Source of the DNA: an uncultured Eubacteriales bacterium
GTDB taxonomy: Bacteria > Bacillota > Clostridia > Christensenellales > Aristaeellaceae
Assembly (NCBI GenBank): GCA_900317565.1
Contig: ONHI01000012.1
Span: 1-38,220 of the forward strand
Reading direction: 5' to 3'
Length of the DNA stretch: 38,220 nt
Shown: one piece after another, positions 7,141 through 13,741 of the stretch
Layout of the letters: every line of letters begins with the position of its first letter
Position numbering within the stretch: position 1 is the first letter of the stretch
The notes under the pieces: model-generated
Database searches by the model: none
What the model was told of the DNA's origin: nothing
Seen by the model: only the letters and a program-made list of their open reading frames with translations
Made by a program: the position numbers and the translations under genes

Positions 7141-7797
7141 TCAATACCAGACCGGGTCGGTGCCCTTGCGGGATACCCAGCCCTTCGAGGTGGTGTTCTG
7201 GTCGAAGCTGACGACGACCTGGGACCACCAGGTGCCGCTGCTGTCCCGCTTGAAGCTGCCGGTGGCCCGGACCTCGTCCGCGCGGCTCAGCTTCGCGATG
7301 ACGCCGTACTGCTCGCCCGCGCCGGTGTGCACCTGCACGCCCTCGGACCTGGCCTTCAGGAACAGGTCCTTGGTCTTCATGCGCTTCTGGAGCCGCTTCA
7401 CGATCATCTTGTCCACCTTGCTGCGCTTCAGCCGCCCGCTGGTCCACTCGCCGTAGACCTTCTTGCCGCGCGCCAGCTTGTAGGCGCGCACGCGGATGTC
7501 GACGGTGCCGTAATCCTTCAGGCGGATCGTCGCGCCGGTTTCCGTGGTGCTCTTGACGGTGTAATCGGACTTCTTGCAACCCTTCTTCCAGAACAGGTTG
7601 TAGGCGTATTCATAGCCGGCGGCGCCGGAGACCTTGTCCCACTTGATGTTCATCACGATGCCATCGCCGGTGATGGCGATGCTCGCGCTGTTGCCCTTCA
7701 CCTTGCCGCTCTTGCTCGACGCCGCCAGGCCCGAGACCGGCAGCGCCGCCATCAGCAGCGCCATTGCGAGCAGGATTGCAAAAAATCGGTTCTTCAT
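7141..7797 (-). CDS. Secreted FN3-like / SH3 domain protein
   Basis: The 218-residue protein has a signal peptide (FFAILLAMALLMAALPVSGLA), then an FN3-like beta-sandwich (about residues 35-125: IKWDKVSGAAGYEYAY, TIRLKDYGTVDIRVRAYK, YGEWTSGRL) of the kind seen in clostridial surface proteins. A short basic linker leads to a C-terminal bacterial SH3-like domain (about 145-218: VQVHTGAGEQYGVIAKLSRA then TWWSQVVVSF and SKGWVSRKG). SH3b domains commonly bind peptidoglycan or cell-wall peptides, so the protein is probably retained at the wall. GGGGGAAGAACA precedes the start at 7797. It sits 22 bases after the clostripain-like gene and 80 before the transpeptidase-like gene, which suggests a shared envelope role. 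No catalytic motif is visible. Confidence 0.8.
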   Translation of the reverse strand: MKNRFFAILLAMALLMAALPVSGLAASSKSGKVKGNSASIAITGDGIVMNIKWDKVSGAAGYEYAYNLFWKKGCKKSDYTVKSTTETGATIRLKDYGTVDIRVRAYKLARGKKVYGEWTSGRLKRSKVDKMIVKRLQKRMKTKDLFLKARSEGVQVHTGAGEQYGVIAKLSRADEVRATGSFKRDSSGTWWSQVVVSFDQNTTSKGWVSRKGTDPVWY

Positions 7798-7819
7798 TGT
7801 TCTTCCCCCAAAATAACGA

Positions 7820-9925
7820 TCACTTTCTCAGATCCGCCATGTTGATCCATTCGTCGTTCTCCCAGGCGTCGCCCTGGGGGAAGGTCATGGTCTCGCCGTC
7901 CCACTGGATCTCGATCCGGTCCAGCACCGACTTGCGCATGTACATGTCGGTGACCTCGTATTCCAGGTAATAGGTACCTGCGGGCAGCGGTACCTCCTCC
8001 ACCATCAGAGAGCGATACATGGTCTGCGGTTCGCCGTACTTATAGTACGTGCCCTTGCCCGCGCCCGCATCGTCGATGGGATACATCAGCTGGTACTCCT
8101 GGCCCACGAACATGGCCAGGGGCGTGACGCTGCGGTTGTACAGGGTGCTGTACGCATCATACCCTTCCCACAGACCGTAGATCTCGTACTCATTGATCCG
8201 TTCCGCCGGGTCCTCGGCATAATTGGCAAAGCGACCACAGCGCAGTATGCAGGTCCGGCCGTTGATCATCACCGGCACGTTGTACAGCTTGCTGTAATAA
8301 TCGGTCTGGATGAGCTGCATACAGATCGGATTGCCGTTGATGGCCGGCCAGTGCATGGGATCGGCGGCGCGGTACAGCGCGCTGAAATCCTCGTCTTCCA
8401 GGGCTTCAGCGAAGCAGTCCGTGCTCCCCAGCCACAAAAGCTCTCCCGTCTCGTCGTCCAGCCGGTACAGGCGATACCACGTCTGCAGCATGTTTCTCAC
8501 AGAATCACCGAATACCACCCCGGGCATACCATCTGCGCCTCGCTTCTTTTTCACCAGGAGCCGCAATTCATCGATGCTGTCGATCTCCGGCGTGCGTTCG
8601 ACGTATTCGTATACCCAGTCCGGCGCGGTCCAGGAGGAAACGCCGTCGATGAAGGCCAGATATCTGGGCATGGGGCAGTTCTTCGCGTAGATATCCATCT
8701 GCTCGTCGTCAAAGTCCAGCGGATAACAGAAGGACAGCCCGCGGGTATCGCTGCGGCCCGAGCCGCGCACGCAGTAGTCCACCGCGTCGGTGAGCGCCTG
8801 TATCAGCGCGCCGCGCACAGCGGTATCCGAGTAAAAGACCAGCTCGGAATTATAGATCAGGCTGCCAAAATCTTTCATGTTCTGCGAACCGTCGCCGAAT
8901 TCCGGAAGCCTGACGGGCAGGCTCATGTAGAGGTTGGCCACCAGGGGATAGCTCTTCAGCGCATCGCTTATCTGTATGAAATACTCCCCGACCCCTTCCA
9001 CCAGGGCATCCACCTTGGAAAGGTCGATCACCGACCAGGTGAGCGTGTTCTTCGCTTCCTCCGACGGCAGATTGGCATACTTCATGGCGGTCGTGTCGCA
9101 CACGCAGCGCCCCAGCCATTTGCCGTCGCCCCAGGGATTGTCCAGCAGCTGCTGCATCCATTGATCGATGGCTGTGCCGTTTCCGGGCACGACCTCCTCC
9201 GAAGCCACCATCCAGCTGGCCGAATCCTTGACAGCCCAGGCGGTCTCTATGTTCGCCATCAGGCAGGCGTCGATGATCACGGCCTCCAGGTGCGTCTGTG
9301 CGTCCGCCAGCGCCTGCTTGAGCTCGTAGAGGCACATGATGTCCCCGTCGAACAGCTCGTCGATGAACAGGCCCGACCGCGCGCCGTCGCCGTGGCCCCA
9401 GAGCACCAGCGCGTATTTCTTCGCCGGGCAGGTCTCCCGGCCCCAGCGGATGAAGTCCGTCAGCGTCTCCGGATCGGCCATGCTCTGAAGCGGCAGCGTC
9501 TCCAACAGCTCATAGCCGTCGTAGGGGCCGTCCGTGTCCTGGCCGCCCCAGGGCACCACGTTATAGCGCCAGCGCTGCAACGCCTCGGTGGAGATGTCCA
9601 TGCCCAGCTCCTGAGCATGCCACTGGCTGCTGCCGCCAGTCTCGATCAGTATGTTCACCTTGCCCATCTCGGTCGTCTCATGCGGCTCCAGGCCGTAGTA
9701 ACGCATCATCGCATCCAGGTAGCTGTCCGGATAGCGAATCTCGGAGATCTCCTGCAGGTTGCCGGTGGCATAGGCGTGTTTCGATTCCAGGTCGGAGCCG
9801 CAGAAGTAAAACATCACGGTCCATTCGTCCATATGCCCGTCGGCGGTATCCTCGGCCAGCGCGCCCGCGCAGGCCAGGGACAGCAGGAGCAGCAGTATCG
9901 ATATGATCAGTGTCGGTCTTTTCAT
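7820..9925 (-). CDS. Secreted clostripain-like cysteine protease (peptidase C11)
   Basis: The 701-residue protein has an N-terminal signal peptide (LIISILLLLLSLACAGALA). The caspase-fold C11 core follows: WTVMFYFCGSDLES (about 35-48) is the usual first strand, LVLWGHGDGA carries the catalytic His (H178), and AVIIDACLMANIETAW carries the catalytic Cys (C221). Both residues are intact. C11 proteases cut after arginine or lysine and are often autoprocessed. The C-terminal third (about 480-701) lacks a family I can name and is rich in W and Y, with a predicted beta fold. The start at 9925 has GGGAG upstream. It lies 52 bases after the MscS gene and 22 before the FN3/SH3 gene in a probable operon. 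No transmembrane anchor is seen at the C-terminus, so it is probably released or wall-associated. Confidence 0.88.
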   Translation of the reverse strand: MKRPTLIISILLLLLSLACAGALAEDTADGHMDEWTVMFYFCGSDLESKHAYATGNLQEISEIRYPDSYLDAMMRYYGLEPHETTEMGKVNILIETGGSSQWHAQELGMDISTEALQRWRYNVVPWGGQDTDGPYDGYELLETLPLQSMADPETLTDFIRWGRETCPAKKYALVLWGHGDGARSGLFIDELFDGDIMCLYELKQALADAQTHLEAVIIDACLMANIETAWAVKDSASWMVASEEVVPGNGTAIDQWMQQLLDNPWGDGKWLGRCVCDTTAMKYANLPSEEAKNTLTWSVIDLSKVDALVEGVGEYFIQISDALKSYPLVANLYMSLPVRLPEFGDGSQNMKDFGSLIYNSELVFYSDTAVRGALIQALTDAVDYCVRGSGRSDTRGLSFCYPLDFDDEQMDIYAKNCPMPRYLAFIDGVSSWTAPDWVYEYVERTPEIDSIDELRLLVKKKRGADGMPGVVFGDSVRNMLQTWYRLYRLDDETGELLWLGSTDCFAEALEDEDFSALYRAADPMHWPAINGNPICMQLIQTDYYSKLYNVPVMINGRTCILRCGRFANYAEDPAERINEYEIYGLWEGYDAYSTLYNRSVTPLAMFVGQEYQLMYPIDDAGAGKGTYYKYGEPQTMYRSLMVEEVPLPAGTYYLEYEVTDMYMRKSVLDRIEIQWDGETMTFPQGDAWENDEWINMADLRK

Positions 9926-9977
9926 CCATTTCTCCCATCTGATTGATCGACCGCGAGGGCCCGACGCCCTCCGGTCG

Positions 9978-10838
9978 TCACTTCTCCCCGCCGTCCCTGT
10001 CGTTCACCACGACGTTGACGTAATTATAGGGGATCTCGATGCCGTTGGCCTCCAACGCCTGCTTGACGCGGGTGTTGATGTCGCTCTTGACGCTCTCCGT
10101 GGGCGAGGCCGGGGTGTAATAAACCGTCGTCGCCATCACCAGGCTGCTGTCGGCATATTGTATGAAGTACACCGGGCCGTATTCCCCACCGTTGGGGCCG
10201 GGCTTGCCGGGCACGGAAAGGGGGCTCTCCTCCACGACGTGGCGTATGGTCTCCATCGCCTGCTTGACGTCGGTGTCATAGGCGACGTTGAAGCGCATGT
10301 GCACCGAGCGCATCCCGGGCGCTGGGCTCATGTTGACCAGCTTCATGCCGTTCAGCTTGCTGTTGGGGATCACCCGCACCAGCGTGTCGATGTCCTGGAG
10401 GGTGACGTGGCGCAGCGTGATGTCCTTTACGATGCCCGCCGTGCCGTCCTCCAGCTCGATCCGATCGCCGATGTCAAAGGGCTTGGCGGCGCTGAGCATC
10501 ATGCCGCAGATCAGGTCCGCGATCACGGGCTGCGCGGCGAAGCCGGCCACCGCGGCGATGACCGTCGTCCCCTGGAACAGCACCTTGCCGAAGGACTGGG
10601 TGATGGTCGAGCTCATGACCACCCACTCCACCGCCAGGAAGATGACCACGAAGCGGCCGATGTTTTCCACGAAGCGCAGGTTGATGTTCTTGCGCTTCTG
10701 GATCCACCGCAGCGAGGCCTTCTTCTCCAGGCGCAGTACCAGCGTCACGACGATGATCGCCAGCACCGCGGTGCCCGCCAGCTTCAGGGATTCCGCCAGC
10801 ACCCGGTTGTCCTGCAGAAATTCGACAATTGTCGTCAT
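9978..10838 (-). CDS. MscS-family mechanosensitive channel
   Basis: The 286-residue protein has two or three N-terminal membrane helices (about 18-35, 60-78, 85-105) and the MscS pore-lining TM3: VIAAVAGFAAQPVIADLICG followed by KPFDIGDRIELED at the start of the beta domain. The TLRHVTLQDIDTLVRVIPNS segment is the typical beta domain that contacts the headpiece, and the C-terminal alpha/beta domain is of normal length. These channels release solutes on osmotic downshift. The start at 10838 has GGAGAGG and lies 18 bases after the stop of the MATE-HATPase gene, so the two are almost certainly co-transcribed. The fold assignment is firm; which ion or solute it favours cannot be told. Confidence 0.9.
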   Translation of the reverse strand: MTTIVEFLQDNRVLAESLKLAGTAVLAIIVVTLVLRLEKKASLRWIQKRKNINLRFVENIGRFVVIFLAVEWVVMSSTITQSFGKVLFQGTTVIAAVAGFAAQPVIADLICGMMLSAAKPFDIGDRIELEDGTAGIVKDITLRHVTLQDIDTLVRVIPNSKLNGMKLVNMSPAPGMRSVHMRFNVAYDTDVKQAMETIRHVVEESPLSVPGKPGPNGGEYGPVYFIQYADSSLVMATTVYYTPASPTESVKSDINTRVKQALEANGIEIPYNYVNVVVNDRDGGEK

Positions 10839-10856
10839 TTGTGCCTCTCCGCCTTG

Positions 10857-12593
10857 TCAGATATCCCTCAGCACGAGCGTCAGGTTGTTCAGGTTCATGG
10901 AATAGGTGTAGCGCGCCTCGTCGGCCATGCGCATGGCCAGGCGGATGCCCAGGCTCTCGCCCTCGTTCTGCTGCACGTGGCTGACCGGGTCAAAGGCCAT
11001 GCAATCGTCCCGGAAGCGCAGCGTCCAGCGCCCGTCCTTCACCTGGAGCCGTATGGACAGGCTGTTCTTGCCGCCCGCGGCAAAGCCGTGGGAGACGATG
11101 TTGGTGCCCATCTCCTCCACGCACAGCGCCAGGTGGGCGGCCAGCCGCTCCCCGCCGCCATGGGCCCGGCAGAAGTCCGCCGCCGACCGGGAGAACGACA
11201 TCACGCCGTCCATATCCCGCAGGGGAGCCTCCAGGCGGTCCTTCTCCGGCACGCCGAAGTCATCCCGCAGCAGCAGTATGTCCTCCGGCTTCCAGGTGAC
11301 GCCGCCCTTCTTGAGCCACACAAAGCCCATCACGCACACCAGCGTCAGCACCTCGCCGGCGACGAAATACAGCCACACGGCGTTCACGCCCGCGGCCCTG
11401 CCCAGCGCCAGCGCCGCCAGCGTCGGCAGCACCGCGTTGGCCAGCACGGAGATCGCCTCCATCATGACCACGCGCCCGGTGCCCTGATAGCAGTTGCGCA
11501 GCGCGTTGCTGAAGCAGCAGGGGATCAGGCCGATCGCGAACATCCGCAGGCCCAGTATCGCCATGGACTGGCTCTCCCCCGCCGTGGGCACGAACAGCGT
11601 CACCAGCGGCCGGGCAAAGGCGATCAGCAGCGCCATGCCCACCGCGCCCAGCAGCACCGCCCGCTTGGAGAGCAGCTTCAGCAGCTCGCCGATCCCGGCG
11701 CGGTCCTCCTCGTTGTAGAACACGCCGGAGAGCGTCAGCGCCACGCCGCCCATGCCCGTGCTGATGCAGTTGGCCGCGTTGGTGATGGTGGTGATCACCG
11801 CGTAGGCCGCCACGGCCGCCTGGCCGTTCAGGTCCAGCAGCAGCGAGTTCACCGCGAACACCAGCGCCACGGTGGAGGCCATGCCGAAGATCGTGGGCAG
11901 GCCGCCCGCCAGCAGCTCCCGGATCTTGCGCCCCAGGACGCGCTTGAGCGAGAACGAATACACGCACTTCTTCGACAGGAAGTAGCCGCCACCGATCAGC
12001 ATCGCCACGTAGTAGCTCAGCGAGGAGGCCAGGCCCATGCCGAACATGCCGCCGTGGAACACCAGCACGTTGAGCAGATCGAAGCCCACGTCCGCCACGG
12101 TCATGCCCAGCACCGCCGCGATCAGCAGGTTGCCCTGCCCCGCCATCTGCAAAAACGGCACCAGGATCAGCGCGCCCATCGACGCCGGCGCGCCGATGAC
12201 GAAGCCCGCCATGTAGCCGCTGGTGTCCGCCAGCAGCACCGATTCCTTCGCGCCCAGCAGCCGGGCCAGCGGCACCCGCAGCAGCGCCACCAGCAGCGTG
12301 AACGCCACCGAGAACACCGCCGCGATGGCGATGGAGGAGGAATAGCCGATGTCCGTCTCCTCCTTGTCACCCCTGCCCAGGGATTTTCCGCAGGCCACCT
12401 GCGCCCCGGCGCAGAGCATGCTGCCCACCGCGCCGATGACCAGCAGCACCGGGCCGGCGAGCCCGTAGGCGGTCAGCGCGCCTTCGCCCAGATAGCGCCC
12501 GATCATCAGGTTGTCGATGAGCAGACACAGCGATACGGTCAGCGCCGAGAGGATCTGCGCGGCCAGCATCTGGCCAACCAGCTTTTTGGTCAT
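10857..12593 (-). CDS. MATE-type transporter fused to RsbW-like ATPase domain
   Basis: The 578-residue protein joins two modules. Residues 1 to about 440 are a twelve-helix MATE transporter with duplicated halves: LLIDNLMIGRYLGEGALTAY starts the first and AVNSLLLDLNGQAAVAAYAV the second. Residues about 445-578 form a GHKL/HATPase domain of the anti-sigma kinase type (RsbW/SpoIIAB-like): the N box is CVEEMGTNIVSHGF (E494, N498, H502), FRDDCMAFDP replaces the usual DxGxxFDP box, and SLGIRLAMRMADEARY is the G box. No transmembrane signal or phosphoacceptor domain is visible. The fusion suggests either ATP-dependent control of the transporter or a membrane-bound regulator that uses the MATE fold as a sensor; both are inference. 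GGAG and GAGG lie upstream of the start at 12593, and the MscS gene follows by 18 bases. Confidence 0.87.
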   Translation of the reverse strand: MTKKLVGQMLAAQILSALTVSLCLLIDNLMIGRYLGEGALTAYGLAGPVLLVIGAVGSMLCAGAQVACGKSLGRGDKEETDIGYSSSIAIAAVFSVAFTLLVALLRVPLARLLGAKESVLLADTSGYMAGFVIGAPASMGALILVPFLQMAGQGNLLIAAVLGMTVADVGFDLLNVLVFHGGMFGMGLASSLSYYVAMLIGGGYFLSKKCVYSFSLKRVLGRKIRELLAGGLPTIFGMASTVALVFAVNSLLLDLNGQAAVAAYAVITTITNAANCISTGMGGVALTLSGVFYNEEDRAGIGELLKLLSKRAVLLGAVGMALLIAFARPLVTLFVPTAGESQSMAILGLRMFAIGLIPCCFSNALRNCYQGTGRVVMMEAISVLANAVLPTLAALALGRAAGVNAVWLYFVAGEVLTLVCVMGFVWLKKGGVTWKPEDILLLRDDFGVPEKDRLEAPLRDMDGVMSFSRSAADFCRAHGGGERLAAHLALCVEEMGTNIVSHGFAAGGKNSLSIRLQVKDGRWTLRFRDDCMAFDPVSHVQQNEGESLGIRLAMRMADEARYTYSMNLNNLTLVLRDI

Positions 12594-12661
12594 AGCCTCA
12601 TAATCTCCGTTGTAGCTTCGTGATAGGTCTGTCGTGCATTGCTGCGGTTATCCATTATCAT

Positions 12662-12804
12662 TGATTGTCGGCGTGCTACCCTTCGGGGCCCGCCGACCCG
12701 GAAAACGTTCCGTTTTCCTAATCAGTATACCATGATTGTCGGCGTGCGGCCCTTCGGGGCCCGCCGACCCGGAAAACGTTCCGTTTTCCTAATCAGTATA
12801 CCAT
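12662..12804. repeat. Two-copy tandem repeat, 71-bp unit, with hairpins
   Basis: Two nearly identical units start at 12662 and 12733 and differ mainly at two adjacent bases (TA in the first, GG in the second). Each unit contains a GC-rich dyad (GTCGGCG with CGCCGAC around GGCCCTTCGGGGCC) and a second perfect hairpin, GGAAAACG-TTC-CGTTTTCC. The structure resembles a REP/BIME-type palindromic element or a doubled terminator. I found no further copy in the window. Confidence 0.85.
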
Positions 12805-12822
12805 AAATAACCCACAATTGAA

Positions 12823-12865
12823 ATACCGGGAAGCGCTAATTCGGCGCTTCCCGGTATAGTTTTTT
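12823..12865. terminator. Strong hairpin, probable bidirectional terminator
   Basis: ATACCGGGAAGCGC (12823-12836) pairs perfectly with GCGCTTCCCGGTAT (12844-12857) around a 7-base loop. A run of six T follows on the plus strand. On the minus strand it lies 39 bases after the stop of the secreted protein gene at 12904 and would end that transcript, with a weaker T-rich tail. Confidence 0.8.
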
Positions 12866-12903
12866 CATTCACTCCCGGAGGTCATCTCCGGATCGGGCCC
12901 ATC

Positions 12904-13659
12904 TCAGCCCCTGGTGAACGCGATGCTCCCCTCGGGATTCTCGTCGTCGTCGTGCCACTCCAGGGTCGGGTTCTCCTCGTCGCCCGTGAAGGCGAAGGAG
13001 CCGGTGGTGCCGGCGGTGCGGGCCTCGCCCAGCTCGGCGTTCTCGTCGTATTCGCCGTCGATGTCCCAGAACTTGCCCTTGTCATAGACGAAGGCGTTCA
13101 GCTCGCAGTCGTACTGCACGGTGGTCTTGAACACATACGCGCCGTGGCTCACGGGAGAGACGGCTACGACGTCCCAGCCGCGCTCGGGGTTCTTTTCGAC
13201 GGTCAGCGTGGTGAACTGGGTCTCGGCCTCCAGCCACTCGCCCACCAGATAGGGATCGATCTCCTCCTCGGGACCCGCGACGGTATAGGCGCCGTCGGTG
13301 ACCTCGGTCACCGCGCCGCCCTCGACGTGCACGTCCCAGGTCATGGCCTCGTCGCAGGCGATGCCCATGTAGTGCCGGACGCCCACGGTGACGTCGCCGT
13401 CGCCCACGGGGGCGTAGCGCGCCACGAAGGTGCCCTCGACGGTATCCATGTAGGCCAGCTCCAGCACGGAGTCGTCCTGGGACATGTCGTCGGCGATCCA
13501 GGCCAGGTCGCCGTTCGCGTTATCCACCTGGATGATGAACTCGCCGTCCTCGATCAGCGTGTTGAACTTGTTGTTCTCGGTCTCCTGGGCCTCCTCGGCC
13601 ATCGCAAAGCCGGTCAGGCACAGCGCCAGGGCCAGCAGAATCGCAAACAGCTTCTTCAT
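12904..13659 (-). CDS. Secreted acidic protein of unknown function
   Basis: The 251-residue protein starts with a signal peptide (KKLFAILLALALCLTGFAMA, cleavage before EEAQ). The mature part is strongly acidic and predicted beta-rich. One stretch (about 60-130) contains SQDDSVLELAYMDTVEGTFV and VGVRHYMGIACDEAMTWDV. A later stretch (about 135-245) runs from YLVGEWLEAETQFTTLTVE through NPERGWDVVAVSPVSHGAYV to the C-terminus and looks like a lipocalin-type barrel: GEW start and paired strands, ending with GSIAFTRG. I do not recognise a named family. AAAGGAAAG precedes the start at 13659. A hairpin separates it from the next upstream gene, and a terminator closes it, so it may be transcribed alone. 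Confidence 0.72.
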   Translation of the reverse strand: MKKLFAILLALALCLTGFAMAEEAQETENNKFNTLIEDGEFIIQVDNANGDLAWIADDMSQDDSVLELAYMDTVEGTFVARYAPVGDGDVTVGVRHYMGIACDEAMTWDVHVEGGAVTEVTDGAYTVAGPEEEIDPYLVGEWLEAETQFTTLTVEKNPERGWDVVAVSPVSHGAYVFKTTVQYDCELNAFVYDKGKFWDIDGEYDENAELGEARTAGTTGSFAFTGDEENPTLEWHDDDENPEGSIAFTRG

Positions 13660-13683
13660 GTTCGTTGCTTTCCTTTCTCAAGA

Positions 13684-13716
13684 CTGCGGCGGACGCCGTC
13701 AGGCGGTCCGCCGCAG
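13684..13716 (-). terminator. Hairpin after the Cys-repeat protein gene
   Basis: CTGCGGCGGAC (13684-13694) pairs perfectly with GTCCGCCGCAG (13706-13716) around 11 bases. It lies between the gene ending at 13742 and the start at 13659. The T-rich tail on the minus strand is short (TCTT), so termination may be partial. Confidence 0.55.
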
Positions 13717-13741
13717 CAAACGATGGGTTTAACGATCGGGA

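Larger units (their letters stand above)
12594..12903. other. Intergenic region with tandem repeat and terminator
   Basis: This 310-base gap holds the 5' leader of the MATE-HATPase gene (12594-12661), two 71-bp repeat units (12662-12804) and a strong hairpin (12823-12857). I see no gene in it. TATACT occurs once per repeat unit on the minus strand but without a convincing -35. Confidence 0.6.

Noticed and set aside
6296-7579. A 427-residue reading that would fuse the transpeptidase-like protein to upstream sequence
   Set aside because: The upstream part lies out of frame across the FN3/SH3 gene, and a ribosome binding site fits the start at 7060.
9903-12623. Open frame of about 906 residues on the plus strand
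   Set aside because: It runs antisense to MscS and the MATE-HATPase gene and is a compositional shadow rich in H, R and Q.
12662-12804. Possible CRISPR or riboswitch in the 71-bp repeats
   Set aside because: Only two contiguous units without spacers; the hairpins match no riboswitch consensus that I know.
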